From JABDQA01 sp963824415 (lineage in GTDB: Bacteria; Desulfobacterota; Desulfobulbia; Desulfobulbales; Desulfocapsaceae), in the NCBI GenBank assembly GCA_963824415.1, contig CAWGPM010000003.1, positions 272,350-336,349 of the forward strand: a stretch of DNA of 64,000 nucleotides, read 5' to 3'. The notes beneath the pieces are model-generated. The model made no database searches. It was given only the letters and a program-made list of their open reading frames with translations, and had not been told where the DNA came from. Positions 37,207 through 46,190 of the stretch are shown piece by piece. Both the position numbers and the translations under genes were made by a program. Within the stretch, counting starts at the first letter, position 1, and every line of letters starts with the position of its first letter.

Positions 37207-39138
37207 ATGCGAGAAATTGTCTTAGGCACCGCCGGCCATGTCGATCATGGTAAAACGAGTTTTGTCCGGGCGCTGACCGGCATCGAAACCGATCGGCTCA
37301 AGGAGGAGAAGAAGCGGGGCATCACCATTGAGCTCGGTTTTGCCTACCTCGATCTACCTTGCGGCCACCGTCTCGGTATCGTCGATGTTCCCGGCCACGA
37401 AAAATTCGTCAAGAACATGGTGGCCGGCGTTACCGGCATGGACCTGCTGGCCTTCGTGATTGCCGCCGATGAGGGGATCATGCCCCAGACCCGGGAGCAT
37501 TTCGATATCTGCAAGCTGCTCGGGGTGGAGCGGGGCCTGGTGGTTGTCACCAAGAAGGATCTGGTCGATGAGGAGTGGCTGGAGATGGTCATCGATGAGA
37601 TCAGAGAGTTCTGCCGGGACAGCTTTCTCGAAGATGCGCCGGTTATTGCGGTCTCTTCGACCACCGGCGACGGGCTCGACGAGGTAACCCGGGTGCTTGA
37701 TCAGCTTGTGGTCGAGCATCATTTCAACGAGGTCTTCGGGCCCTTCAGGCTGCCCATCGACCGGGTGTTCGCGATGAAGGGCTTCGGCTCGGTGGTTACC
37801 GGGACCTCCATTTCGGGCAGAACCGCGCTTGGCGATGAGCTCTGTCTCTATCCAGGCCATCGAACGGCCAAAGTCCGCGGTATTCAGGTTCATTCCGAGG
37901 CCGTCGAGGTGGTTGAGGCGGGGCATCGCACCGCAATCAATTTGCAGGGCACCGAACAGGAAGATATCGAACGCGGCATGGTGCTGGCCACGCCGGGCAG
38001 TCTGGCACCCAGTTATATGCTCGACTGCTGGCTGAATTACCTGGCCTCGCCCGGCAGGGCCCTGAAGCACCGGGCGCGGGTGCGGGTGCACCTGGGAACC
38101 GCCGAGTTGATGGGCCGGGTTTCGCTGCTCGATCGCGATGAACTGGCACCGGGAGACGAAGCTCCTGTGCAGTTGCTGCTCGAGTCCGAGGTGGCCGTCT
38201 GGTCCGGGGATCGTTATGTGATTAGAAGCTACTCTCCGGTGGCGACCATCGGTGGCGGGCAGGTGCTCGGCAATCAATCGCCGAAAAAGCGCAAACGGCA
38301 GACCGACAAAGACCAGGCCTACAATACAGCGACCTTCGAGATATTGCAAAATGGCAGCGCCGAGGACCGGGCCCTGCTGCATTTGAAGGAATCGGGAATG
38401 GCCGGTCTGAGTTTTGATGAGCTGGCAATCCGGCTTGGCGTGTTCGGCAAGCATCTGAGCAAGATCCTCAATATACCGCTGTCCACCAAGCAGATGGTTG
38501 TGGTGGATTCCGCCTCGCAGCGTTATGTGGACCGTTCAATTGCCGATGAGGTGATCGAATCCATCGTCAGCTCACTGAAGAAGTATCACCTGGCCAATCC
38601 GCTGAAGAACGGGCTTTCCAAGGAAGAGGTTCGCTCGGGCTTCAAACAGTTTGTCGATCCGAAGGTGTTCAACTACTGTCTCAACGAGCTGCTGCGCAAG
38701 CAGCTTGTGGTCCAGGAAGAATCGGTCATCCGGCTGGCCGGACATCAGGTGGCGCTGCAGGCCGATGAAGAGCAGCTCAAAGGTGATCTGAAAAGCTGGT
38801 ACCTGCAAAAGGGCTTGGCCACGCCCACTCTGAAGGAAACCCAGGAGCGTTTCCAGGACTATCCAGCCTCACTGATCAAGGAAGTGCTCGAGCTGCTGCT
38901 CAAGGACAACCAATTGATCAAGGTCAGCGAATCGCTCTACTTCGCCGCAGAGCCGCTCAAGCGTCTGCAGGAGGATGTGGTGGGCTTTATCAGGCAGGAA
39001 GGCGAAATCGATGCGCCCCGGTTCAAGGAACTGAGTGGACTGACGCGCAAATTCTCTATTCCGATACTGGAATATTTCGATCGCATCAAGCTGACCATCA
39101 GAGTCGGCGACAAGCGCATTCTGCGCAGCAAGAGCTGA
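37207..39138 (+). CDS. selB: selenocysteine-specific elongation factor SelB
   Basis: Delivers selenocysteinyl-tRNA to UGA codons followed by a SECIS hairpin. The N-terminal EF-Tu-like GTPase has AGHVDHGKTS, DVPGHEKF and VTKKDL. The C-terminal winged-helix domains that bind SECIS RNA occupy about residues 370-643. Its presence means that the organism makes selenoproteins; none was identified in this window. The 643-residue frame is complete. Confidence 0.97.
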   Translation: MREIVLGTAGHVDHGKTSFVRALTGIETDRLKEEKKRGITIELGFAYLDLPCGHRLGIVDVPGHEKFVKNMVAGVTGMDLLAFVIAADEGIMPQTREHFDICKLLGVERGLVVVTKKDLVDEEWLEMVIDEIREFCRDSFLEDAPVIAVSSTTGDGLDEVTRVLDQLVVEHHFNEVFGPFRLPIDRVFAMKGFGSVVTGTSISGRTALGDELCLYPGHRTAKVRGIQVHSEAVEVVEAGHRTAINLQGTEQEDIERGMVLATPGSLAPSYMLDCWLNYLASPGRALKHRARVRVHLGTAELMGRVSLLDRDELAPGDEAPVQLLLESEVAVWSGDRYVIRSYSPVATIGGGQVLGNQSPKKRKRQTDKDQAYNTATFEILQNGSAEDRALLHLKESGMAGLSFDELAIRLGVFGKHLSKILNIPLSTKQMVVVDSASQRYVDRSIADEVIESIVSSLKKYHLANPLKNGLSKEEVRSGFKQFVDPKVFNYCLNELLRKQLVVQEESVIRLAGHQVALQADEEQLKGDLKSWYLQKGLATPTLKETQERFQDYPASLIKEVLELLLKDNQLIKVSESLYFAAEPLKRLQEDVVGFIRQEGEIDAPRFKELSGLTRKFSIPILEYFDRIKLTIRVGDKRILRSKS

Positions 39139-39159
39139 AGCACACCCATCTCCACCATG

Positions 39160-39183
39160 CTGAGAGCTCTTTTCCGCTCTCAG
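39160..39183. terminator. hairpin between convergent selB and tilS
   Basis: An eight-base perfect stem (CTGAGAGC / GCTCTCAG) with an eight-base T-rich loop. It overlaps the tilS stop codon. There is no long T-run, so it is a weak terminator candidate serving the convergent pair. Confidence 0.4.
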
Positions 39184-40622
39184 TCAACCTCTTCGTTCAA
39201 CCATCTGACAACCAGAAAACGCTTTGTGTCCGGCGTGATCTTAAAGTCCTCGGCGATGGCCAGTCCAACGATGCAGAGATATCCGGCTGCGCCTGATGGC
39301 TCAATACCGGATAGCGGCTGCGCAGATGGGCGGGGATCTTTTTGTCGCTCAGATAGCGGCTGATTTTCTTGCTGCCCGGCCCATTCAGCGGCCTGAACCG
39401 CTCACCAGGCTTAGGCGTTCGCAGTACCAGCGGGAACACAACCCGATCTGCATCCAGAATCATCGTCTTCTGTTTTTGCCTCTACCGGATCGAGCGGTTC
39501 TGCGCTGATGAAGATCTGCAGACTCATCTGCAGATCTTCAATCCGGTAGGTTCCAGGCCCAGCTATTTCCACATGTAAAAAAACCGGTGCAGCGAGCTTC
39601 TGCCGGTTTGACTGCCCCGCATCGAGCCGTGAAAAGAGCAGGGCGTCAGGTTCCTTGATCAGCCTGAGTCTGCCCGGCAGATGCATTTCCGAGCCGTTTT
39701 TTGCCCGGCCTGCAAACTCGATTATGTTGTCGATCATCATAGCGTTGGGTCGGCAGGTCATCTTCCAGCAGAGCTCTTCGAGAACTCTGCGTTGAAGAGC
39801 AAGATGGAGTGCGAAAAACGATGCTATCTGCAGTCGAAGCTGGGCCGGGCTGTCGTCCGGTTTGGCGCCGCTTTCGGACCCCGCCACGACGCGGGGATAG
39901 GCGCGGCTCATATGATCCTGGAGATAGGCATCTTCAGCTTTGAAAACGCCGGCCATCCTGATCAGGCTGTCTCTGATGGCCGGGTTGAACTCGTGTTCGA
40001 GCAGGGGCAGCAGATCGAGGCGCACCCGGTTGCGCAGAAAGCGGCGCGAGCGGTTGCTGGAGTCTTCGCAATAGCTGAGATGGTGGTGCTCCAGATACTC
40101 CAGCACCTCGGCCTTCGTCGCATCGAGCAGCGGCCTGATCACCCGCCCGCTGCGGTAATCCATGCCGCTCAACCCTTTCAGCCCGCTGCCCCGGATCAGC
40201 CTGAGCAGCACTTCTTCGACCTGATCGTCGCGGGTATGGCCAACCGCGATAAATTCGGCACCCGCAGCTGCTCGAAATTTATCAAAGGCATCGTAACGCA
40301 GGGTGCGGGCGCAGGCTTCGACGGACTCTCCGCTTTTACTCACTTCAGTTGGGACATCGATCTCAAGGCAGGTGAATTCGAGGCCAAGCTTTTTGCATAG
40401 TGCCTGGACGAGCTGCTTTTCCGTTTCAGTTTCGCCCGGACGCAGCCGGTGGTCGATATAGACGCACCCGACGGTCAGGTCCGGATAATGGCTGGCCAGC
40501 AGGTGCAGCAGACAGATCGAGTCAGCTCCTCCTGAAACGCCGACGACTACCGATGCAGCGGTCGGCAGCAGCCCATGCTGTTCGATGGTGTTGATAAATC
40601 GTGTTTGAATCGGCAGCGTCAT
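39180..40622 (-). CDS. tilS: tRNA(Ile)-lysidine synthetase TilS (two frameshifts)
   Basis: Converts C34 of tRNA-Ile(CAU) to lysidine, which is essential for AUA decoding. The PP-loop VSGGADSICLLH lies near the N-terminus, with GHTRDDQVEE and EDSSNRSRRFLRNRVR downstream. The C-terminal substrate-binding domain (RTPKPGERFRPL, SKKISRYLSDKKIP) is split by two one-base errors: an extra base near 39462 and a missing G near 39293, within a G-run. Correcting both gives an ending IVGLAIAEDFKITPDTKRF and a stop at 39180. The ATG at 40622 lies 17 bases from repeat copy A. Confidence 0.92.
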
Positions 40623-40639
40623 GATAATTGGGTATACAC

Positions 40640-40785
40640 TAGGGTACCTTGCAAAATTAGGATTTTCGTTCAAAATCAAGGCGCGAGTGAAAATTTTACC
40701 GCAGGCATATAATGATATTCCGAGGATAAAATTTTTGCGCGCAACGCAGAGTTAGGGCGAAAAGACAATTTTTCAAGGTACCCTA
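40640..40785. repeat. 146-bp inverted-repeat element, copy A (MITE-like)
   Basis: Terminal inverted repeats TAGGGTACCTTG (40640-40651) and CAAGGTACCCTA (40774-40785), followed inward by matching AAAATT. The outer TA on each side may be a target-site duplication, as made by IS630/mariner-type transposases. The interior (GGCATATAATGATATTCCGA, then GGATAAAATTTT) recurs in copy B at 50813-50953 in the opposite orientation. It contains no coding capacity. Confidence 0.85.
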
Positions 40786-40901
40786 TACTCTTCGCTTTTC
40801 TTTCCAATGTACTGCAGTTTAGTATATCATACCGGAGAAGGACCGAAAGAGTCGGCCTAAGCAAGCATCTGTCAACAGGCGGAAAAGGTATAAGCCAATT
40901 C

Positions 40902-41235
40902 ATGCAGAACAACCGTAAAGCGGATTCGATCAGGCGCTATATCAAGAGCCAGTTCGATCTTCCCGATGACCAGATCGAGACGATGATCCCCCTGTTTCTG
41001 GCGACCCTTGCAGAATATCTGACAACGCTTGACCAGGCCTGTGCAGCAAACGATCCGGCAGAGCTTGGCCGGGTCGGCCATACCATCAAAGGGGCCTTGC
41101 TCAATCTGGGGCTGCACCAGGCCGCGGAAATTGCACTGACGATCGAACAGCGACGGCAAGGCAGCTGACCATGCGGCCGACTATCAGGCCCTGGCGGCCG
41201 AGCTCAAAAACAGCTTGGCCGGTTATCTGGACTGA
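40902..41235 (+). CDS. Hpt-domain phosphotransfer protein (frameshifted)
   Basis: A small four-helix Hpt protein of about 110 residues. The phosphorylatable His lies in GHTIKGALLNLGL (HxxKG), near residue 60. One extra base near 41153 truncates the frame; corrected, it continues DHAADYQALAAELKNSLAGY to a stop at 41235. It would relay phosphate between a hybrid histidine kinase and a response regulator; no kinase is adjacent. It overlaps the convergent mpl end by 13 bases. Confidence 0.78.
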
Positions 41236-42698
41236 TCATCCCCACTGAACTTTAGCGACAGTCTGTCCAGCAGCCGCTGGTGGATGTTGTCGAATCCCCC
41301 GTTGGACAAAATGGCAATCACATCGCCCGGCCGGGAAATGCGCTCGAGGTATTCGAGAATCTGGTCGGTATCGTCGAATGCGGCGGCCTGCTGACCGGTT
41401 CTGCTCAGGTCCTCAGCCAGCTTCTCCGAGGAAAAACAGTCATCGGCATCGATTGGCTTATCTTCCGATACCCGGCGGATAAGCGATAGATCTGCGGCGG
41501 CAAAGGCGCCCACGTAGTCCTGTTGAAAAAACGAGCGTCTCGAGGTGTTGGTGCGCGGCTCGAACACCGCCACGAGCCGGCGACCGTCATACATCCGCTT
41601 CAGGCCCTGCAGGGTTTCACGAACCGCGGTCGGATGGTGGGCAAAGTCATCGATCACGGTGACGCCGTTTATTACGCCCCGTATTTCCTGCCTGCGCTTC
41701 ACCCCGTCAAACGTTTTCAAGCCTTCTGCGATAGCCGCCGGCTCAAAGCCGAGATGATGCATCACTGCAGCGACCGCTGCGCCGTTGAGGCAATTGTAGA
41801 TGCCCGGTTGTCTGAGCACCAGCTTCATAAAGGGGCTGCCCCTGAAGTGCAGTTCGCAGGAGGTGTGCTCATTGGTGTAGGAGGGGGCCATGAGCTGCCA
41901 GTCGGCTCCCGCTTCAAGACCGTAGCTCTGCACCTCGCAGCGGGCCCCGGCGATCACCTCAGCCACGTTTTTATCTTCGCAGTTGGCAATGATCAGTCCG
42001 TCCGGCGGCAGCAGTTTGACGAATTTTCTAAACGAGCGCTTGATCTGCTCGAGATCGGCGAAGATATCGGCGTGATCGAATTCAAGCGAGGTGATTATCG
42101 CCACGTTGGGCTGGTAGTGCAGGAACTTGGATTCTTTGTCGAAGAAGGCGGTGTCATATTCATCGCCTTCACAGATAAAAAAGTCTCCTTCGCCGATCCG
42201 GTAATTGGCCTTGAAACTCCGCAGGATTCCGCCAATCATAAATCCCGGGTCGCTGCCCGCCGAAAACAGCGCAGAGGCCAGCATTGCACTGGTAGTCGTT
42301 TTACCGTGTGTTCCGGCTACGACCAGCGAGCGTTTGGCTTCGAGGTAAAAATGACTCAAGGCCTGGGGCAGGGAAATATAAGGGAGCTTCAGCCGGGCCA
42401 GGGCCTGGGCTTCAGGATTCGGTCTGCTGACCACGTTGCCGACGATCACCAGATCTGTGTCGGCACCGATATTTTCCGGGCGGTAGCCGGAATGTACTTC
42501 GATATCGATCTGCCTGAGAAAATCGGACATCGGCGGGTAAACCTGTGCATCGGAGCCGGATACGCGATAACCACGCTCTTTCAGCATCCCGGCAAGGGCC
42601 GCCATCGCGGTGCCGCAGATGCCGATCAGGTGAATCGAGTCGACCTGTTCAGGACAGCGGTTCAGGTTCGGGTCAAGGTCGAGCAGTTCATCAGTCAT
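41223..42698 (-). CDS. mpl: UDP-MurNAc:L-Ala-gamma-D-Glu-meso-DAP ligase Mpl
   Basis: A Mur-ligase-family enzyme that attaches recycled murein tripeptide to UDP-MurNAc. The N-terminus HLIGICGTAMAALAGMLKER and the ATP loop AGTHGKTTTSAM are typical, and EGDEYDTAFFDKESKFLHY together with VFEPRTNTSRR distinguish Mpl from MurC. 491 residues, a complete frame. The start overlaps the end of a small upstream gene by eight bases. With ampG, namZ-, amgK- and murU-like genes in the window it supports peptidoglycan salvage. Confidence 0.93.
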   Translation of the reverse strand: MTDELLDLDPNLNRCPEQVDSIHLIGICGTAMAALAGMLKERGYRVSGSDAQVYPPMSDFLRQIDIEVHSGYRPENIGADTDLVIVGNVVSRPNPEAQALARLKLPYISLPQALSHFYLEAKRSLVVAGTHGKTTTSAMLASALFSAGSDPGFMIGGILRSFKANYRIGEGDFFICEGDEYDTAFFDKESKFLHYQPNVAIITSLEFDHADIFADLEQIKRSFRKFVKLLPPDGLIIANCEDKNVAEVIAGARCEVQSYGLEAGADWQLMAPSYTNEHTSCELHFRGSPFMKLVLRQPGIYNCLNGAAVAAVMHHLGFEPAAIAEGLKTFDGVKRRQEIRGVINGVTVIDDFAHHPTAVRETLQGLKRMYDGRRLVAVFEPRTNTSRRSFFQQDYVGAFAAADLSLIRRVSEDKPIDADDCFSSEKLAEDLSRTGQQAAAFDDTDQILEYLERISRPGDVIAILSNGGFDNIHQRLLDRLSLKFSGDDQSR

Positions 42699-42871
42699 CG
42701 GGGTTTACGGTCTCGTCGATGGTCCGGTAGATGGCCTTGAAGGTCTCGTCGAAGGTGGCCGGAGTGAGGCGGCCCACCTCGATGAATTTCACGCTGATTT
42801 CCTTGGCTATCTTCAAAATACCATCGGCTGATACCTGCTGCTGCTCCAGGGTCTGATAAAGATTTGGTCAT
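42691..42871 (-). CDS. small conserved-looking protein coupled to mpl (frameshifted)
   Basis: A roughly 60-residue protein starting M-T-K-S, with GGAG eight bases upstream of the ATG at 42871. After removing one T from a TTT run (near 42859) the sequence continues YQTLEQQQVSADGILKIAKE, then SVKFIEVGRLTPATFDETF, and ends DETVNPDD. Amphipathic helices are likely. Its end overlaps the mpl start, so the two are translationally coupled. I recognise no named family. Confidence 0.6.
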
Positions 42872-43240
42872 CGGATTGTCTCCAGGTAATCTATAGAAAT
42901 TAAAGCACCTCTGCTGCCGGAAGAAGGCCAATTCGTCACGAAACAGCAGAGGTGTCAGCGCCAGATAGAATCTATCAAACCCTACCTGGAAATTTTTTGT
43001 AAACCAGGCAATGCAACTTTGGTCGCCCGCACGGTCCAGCGAGCAAAGGACTCCTGGCTGGAGGTGACAATTCTACAACATCGATGGTCTCTGCGGAAGT
43101 CCAAATCGTGTGCTGCAGGAGGTTTGGCAGCCACGCTGCCTGAGGGTGTTTCTGAGCTGAACTGCTGCCAGGAAACCGCGGGGGGGGTGCCTGTGAGCTG
43201 CTGTTGAATGAATTGCTGCGAGCCTCTCTATACGTGTGGA
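42872..43240. other. structured intergenic region, possible ncRNA
   Basis: About 370 bases without a credible gene. It has an 11-base inverted repeat CACCTCTGCTG/CAGCAGAGGTG (42906-42916 and 42944-42954) with a 27-base loop, and a compact hairpin GGCAGC-CAC-GCTGCC (43126-43140) within a GC-rich stretch running to about 43220. This could be a leader or a small structured RNA. I could not match it to 6S, RNase P, tmRNA or SRP RNA by conserved motifs. Confidence 0.4.
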
Positions 43241-43666
43241 TCAGTCAAAGGTGCCGGTTAACTCCAGGTCGCGCACCAGAGACAAGGCGGACTCCTGGTC
43301 GGTGGGAAGAAGCACGGAACCCTCCTCTTCGCCGTAGGTTTTTTTCAGTCTTTGTTCAAGTTCGAGATTCAGATCGAAGATGCCGAAACCTTTCATACGC
43401 CAGTCGGTAAAATGGGCCTTGGCAACTGGTCCGAAGCTGACCAGTTTGATGTCGGTGTGTCGTGGATCAGCCGCTATCCGAAAGAAGGTATCGTTCACCG
43501 CCTCGAAATCTCCTTCCAGAAACTGCAGAAAATGGCTGCGGGTGGCCAGCAGAGCCCCTTTTACGTCCGCCGAACGGTTCTGCTCCAGACTGGTGTAGAG
43601 GATGTCCCTGAAATTCTTTTTGTCTAACGACCGCACCGCTCTGCTCTTATAGATCAGTAGATGCAT
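43241..43666 (-). CDS. single-domain BLUF blue-light photoreceptor
   Basis: A 141-residue BLUF protein that binds FAD. The photochemical residues are all present at the spacing of AppA: Tyr6, Asn30 and Gln48 (in FLQFLEG), with Trp89 and Met91 in TDWRMKGF. No output domain is attached, so it is a short BLUF that must act on a separate partner. Neighbours offer a PAS protein at 44976 and an Hpt protein at 40902, but no link is proven. Confidence 0.92.
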   Translation of the reverse strand: MHLLIYKSRAVRSLDKKNFRDILYTSLEQNRSADVKGALLATRSHFLQFLEGDFEAVNDTFFRIAADPRHTDIKLVSFGPVAKAHFTDWRMKGFGIFDLNLELEQRLKKTYGEEEGSVLLPTDQESALSLVRDLELTGTFD

Positions 43667-43948
43667 ACATGCTCCCGTCTCTGATAATGCCGAGGCAACG
43701 GTTTTTGATCTCGCTGCCAGTGGCTGATGTACTGCCCTTTATGGCCTAGAGCATAATCATTGATGCTCGTTTGTGCAGGTTGCTGGTAATTTTACCATTC
43801 GTTCTTTAGTACAACTCTCATTAATCCTTTAGGGTTTATGAGCAGAAAACGCTGGACTAATGGATCAATACAGATAAAATCATTGGGGCTGGAGCCTGAA
43901 AAGTGTTTTTCAAAGTTGATTTTTTTTACAATCAGTGACGAGGTTAAC

Positions 43949-44884
43949 ATGCGTAGTCATTTTCTTGCAGCAGGCGTGGTATTGTCGTTTCTTCTTGTTT
44001 TCGGCACACTGCAGTCCACCCGGGCGGACAGCAGCGCTCCCCCCAAACAGGCCCCTGCAGGCGGCTGGTCGTCGTTTATCCGCGGTGGTGCGGTGCATCA
44101 GTTCGATACCGATCTCGACGATGGCGGCAGCTACGATGCCGACCGATTCACTATCCAGGCCGGCTCTGGCTATAGCTGGGACCGGCGCACCCGAACGGCG
44201 CTGGCGCTTGGCTACAGCTATGACGGTTATTCTTTTTCCCTGGGCAACGGCTCGGGATTTGCACCCTGGGAAGATATTCATTCGATTTCCTTGAGCCTGC
44301 CGACTTCCATTGGCATCGACGAGAGCTGGTCAACATTTATCATTCCATCGGTTCGCTCCTCCGGCGAAAGTGGGGCCGATTTCGATGAAACCGTCACCGG
44401 CGGTCTGCTGGCTGGGTTTTCCTACCGGTTTGGCGATAGCCTGAGCATCGGCCCGGGTATCGGGATTTTTTCCCAGCTCGAGGACTCAGCCACCATAATT
44501 CCGATTTTGATTATCGACTGGCAGATCACCAAGACCTTGAGCCTGGATACCGGGCGCGGTCTGGGTGCGACCCTCGGTCCCGGCCTGGCGCTGAACTATC
44601 GTCCTAACCAGACCTGGAATTTTGCGGTCGGCGGACGTTATGAAAAACTTCGTTTCCGGCTCGACAAGGACGGCTCAATTGGCGGTGGGGTCGGCGAAGA
44701 TCAGTCTTTCCCGCTGTTTGGCGCCTGCACCTACAATTTTACCCCCAAGGCCCAGCTCAGCGTGGTGGGCGGGGTCGAGCTGGGTGGTGAGCTCAAGCTC
44801 GAAGACAAGGACGGTCGCACGGTTGATGAGCAGTCATACGACCCGGGTGTTTTTCTCGGCCTGACTTTCGCGGTGCGGCTGTAG
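43949..44884 (+). CDS. predicted outer-membrane beta-barrel protein
   Basis: About 311 residues from the ATG at 43949, which has GAGG five bases upstream; earlier in-frame starts lack a site. A clear signal peptide (hydrophobic AAGVVLSFLLVFGTL, cleavage probably after T-R-A) is followed by alternating hydrophobic strands rich in Gly, Tyr and Phe, such as TALALGYSYDGYSF and NFAVGGRYEKLRF. This fits a beta-barrel of ten or more strands. The function is not recognisable. Confidence 0.8.
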   Translation: MRSHFLAAGVVLSFLLVFGTLQSTRADSSAPPKQAPAGGWSSFIRGGAVHQFDTDLDDGGSYDADRFTIQAGSGYSWDRRTRTALALGYSYDGYSFSLGNGSGFAPWEDIHSISLSLPTSIGIDESWSTFIIPSVRSSGESGADFDETVTGGLLAGFSYRFGDSLSIGPGIGIFSQLEDSATIIPILIIDWQITKTLSLDTGRGLGATLGPGLALNYRPNQTWNFAVGGRYEKLRFRLDKDGSIGGGVGEDQSFPLFGACTYNFTPKAQLSVVGGVELGGELKLEDKDGRTVDEQSYDPGVFLGLTFAVRL

Positions 44885-44975
44885 AGATCTGATGTATAGT
44901 ATTGATATGCAGGGCCTGACCCTGAGCTAAAACCTGGAAAACGGTCATAGTGGAATTGTAGAAAGGAGCAGAACC

Positions 44976-45437
44976 ATGGCGGATACGATCAACATCTCGG
45001 ATATTTTCAGCTACGACCAGAATTTTCTCGAAATCATGCAGAATATGCTGCAGAGCGCATTGGATGTATCGTTTCAGGGGGTGATGATCACCGAGGCTGA
45101 ACCCGGCTACCCGATCATCTATGTCAACCAGGCGCTGTGCGAGATGACCGGCTATTCTCAAGAAGAACTGATCGGCAAATCGCCGGCCCTGCTGCAGGGT
45201 GAAAAATCAGATCCCGAAGTGCTCCGCGAGTTAAAGGAGCAACTCGATAACGGGGAGATTTTTCACGGCAAGACCTTTAATTACAAAAAAGACGGCTCAG
45301 ACTTCGTGATGGAGTGGAAGATCGTACCGATCCACGGCTCCGAGGGAGTGATATCGCATTATCTGGCGATACAGAGGGAGGTTCAGGATCAGGAGTTGAG
45401 CGACGGCTCGCTGGACACCAAACTGCCGTCTGCCTAA
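44976..45437 (+). CDS. single PAS domain protein
   Basis: A 153-residue PAS protein without output domain. The fold is LOV-like in layout (YVNQALCEMTGYSQEELIGK then LLQGEKSD and FNYKKDGSDFVMEWKIVPI). However, the photoactive Cys motif NCRFLQ is replaced by SPALLQG, so it cannot form the LOV flavin adduct. The ligand is unknown. A protein-protein or small-ligand sensor role is inferred. Confidence 0.85.
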   Translation: MADTINISDIFSYDQNFLEIMQNMLQSALDVSFQGVMITEAEPGYPIIYVNQALCEMTGYSQEELIGKSPALLQGEKSDPEVLRELKEQLDNGEIFHGKTFNYKKDGSDFVMEWKIVPIHGSEGVISHYLAIQREVQDQELSDGSLDTKLPSA

Positions 45438-45465
45438 AAGCGCTCATCTGCAGTCTCAGACCAGG

Positions 45466-45795
45466 CTAAAGAGAGAACATCTCCTGGAGCACCCCAAGGG
45501 TTTTGACCTGGGCTTTTTTACTTATATACCCCAGGCTTTTCACTAAGCGTTTTTTGTCAACCGTGCGAATTTGATCCAAGACGATCTGCCCCTTTTTACC
45601 CTGAAAAGAGCAGGGGATTCTGGTTGGGTATGGTCGCCCCTTGGTCGTCATCGGGGCAACGATTACCGTTGAAATATACTGATTCATCTCGTCAGGTGAA
45701 ATAACCAGACAGGGTCGAGTTTTTTTGATTTCGTGTCCAATGGTGGGGTCGAGGTTGATCAGGTAAACCTCGAATCTGCGAACTACCATTGCCAT
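45466..45795 (-). CDS. mazF: MazF/PemK family mRNA-interferase toxin
   Basis: A 109-residue toxin. The N-terminus RFEVYLINLDPTIGHEIKKT followed by RPCLVIS is the PemK/MazF signature, with VIVAPMTTKGR and QIVLDQIRTVDKKRL downstream. It should cleave mRNA at specific short sites when free. It overlaps the antitoxin gene by 13 bases, the usual toxin-antitoxin layout with antitoxin first. Confidence 0.93.
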   Translation of the reverse strand: MAMVVRRFEVYLINLDPTIGHEIKKTRPCLVISPDEMNQYISTVIVAPMTTKGRPYPTRIPCSFQGKKGQIVLDQIRTVDKKRLVKSLGYISKKAQVKTLGVLQEMFSL

Positions 45796-46028
45796 TGCTC
45801 ATCATCCCACTCGTGATCGACTATTTCCTCTAATTGGTCATCCCCGCTGGCAGCCATCTTTTTAAAAGCGCTTGCCCAGTTTTTGCGTGGCTGAGGAAAG
45901 GGCCTTATAATCAGCTGATGGTCCTGGACTTCAAGCTCGACTTCCCTGCCAAAATTGCAAGAATCGATAATTGGTTTTGGTATACGAATACCATGGGAAT
46001 TGCCGATCTTGATTATTGAAGCCTTCAC
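45783..46028 (-). CDS. mazE: AbrB/MazE-type antitoxin
   Basis: An 81-residue antitoxin. The N-terminal SpoVT/AbrB domain IIKIGNSHGIRIPKPIID binds DNA, and the acidic C-terminal tail (QLEEIVDHEWDDEQW) would wrap the toxin. The start is a GTG at 46028 with AGAGGTG five bases upstream. Autoregulation is likely through the palindrome at 46072-46085. Confidence 0.86.
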   Translation of the reverse strand: MKASIIKIGNSHGIRIPKPIIDSCNFGREVELEVQDHQLIIRPFPQPRKNWASAFKKMAASGDDQLEEIVDHEWDDEQWQW

Positions 46029-46071
46029 AACACACCTCTGTACTTGTTATTTTGATAAATAAAGTAATTAC

Positions 46072-46109
46072 ATTGTATATACAATATTTATTAGTTTGAT
46101 GAAAATCAA
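46072..46109 (-). promoter_or_regulatory. mazEF promoter and operator palindrome
   Basis: On the minus strand TTGATT (46109-46104) and TATTGT (46086-46081) are 17 bases apart. A perfect 14-base palindrome ATTGTATATACAAT (46072-46085) overlaps the -10 and start site, an ideal position for repression by MazE/MazEF. Confidence 0.65.
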
Positions 46110-46190
46110 GCACTTTTTTTGGTGTGTTTTTCCGCCCTGTCGACAGGGTGAATTCGGCTGTTGATCCAGCATAACCGGTATAGTACCGCT

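Noticed and set aside
41523..42740. 405-codon plus-strand open frame opposite mpl
   Set aside because: Antisense of a conserved ligase; shadow of high GC.
42872..43240. 6S RNA, RNase P RNA, tmRNA or SRP RNA
   Set aside because: Conserved motifs of each could not be found; a covariance search would be needed.
44976..45437. LOV photoreceptor
   Set aside because: The essential Cys of the NCRFLQ motif is missing.
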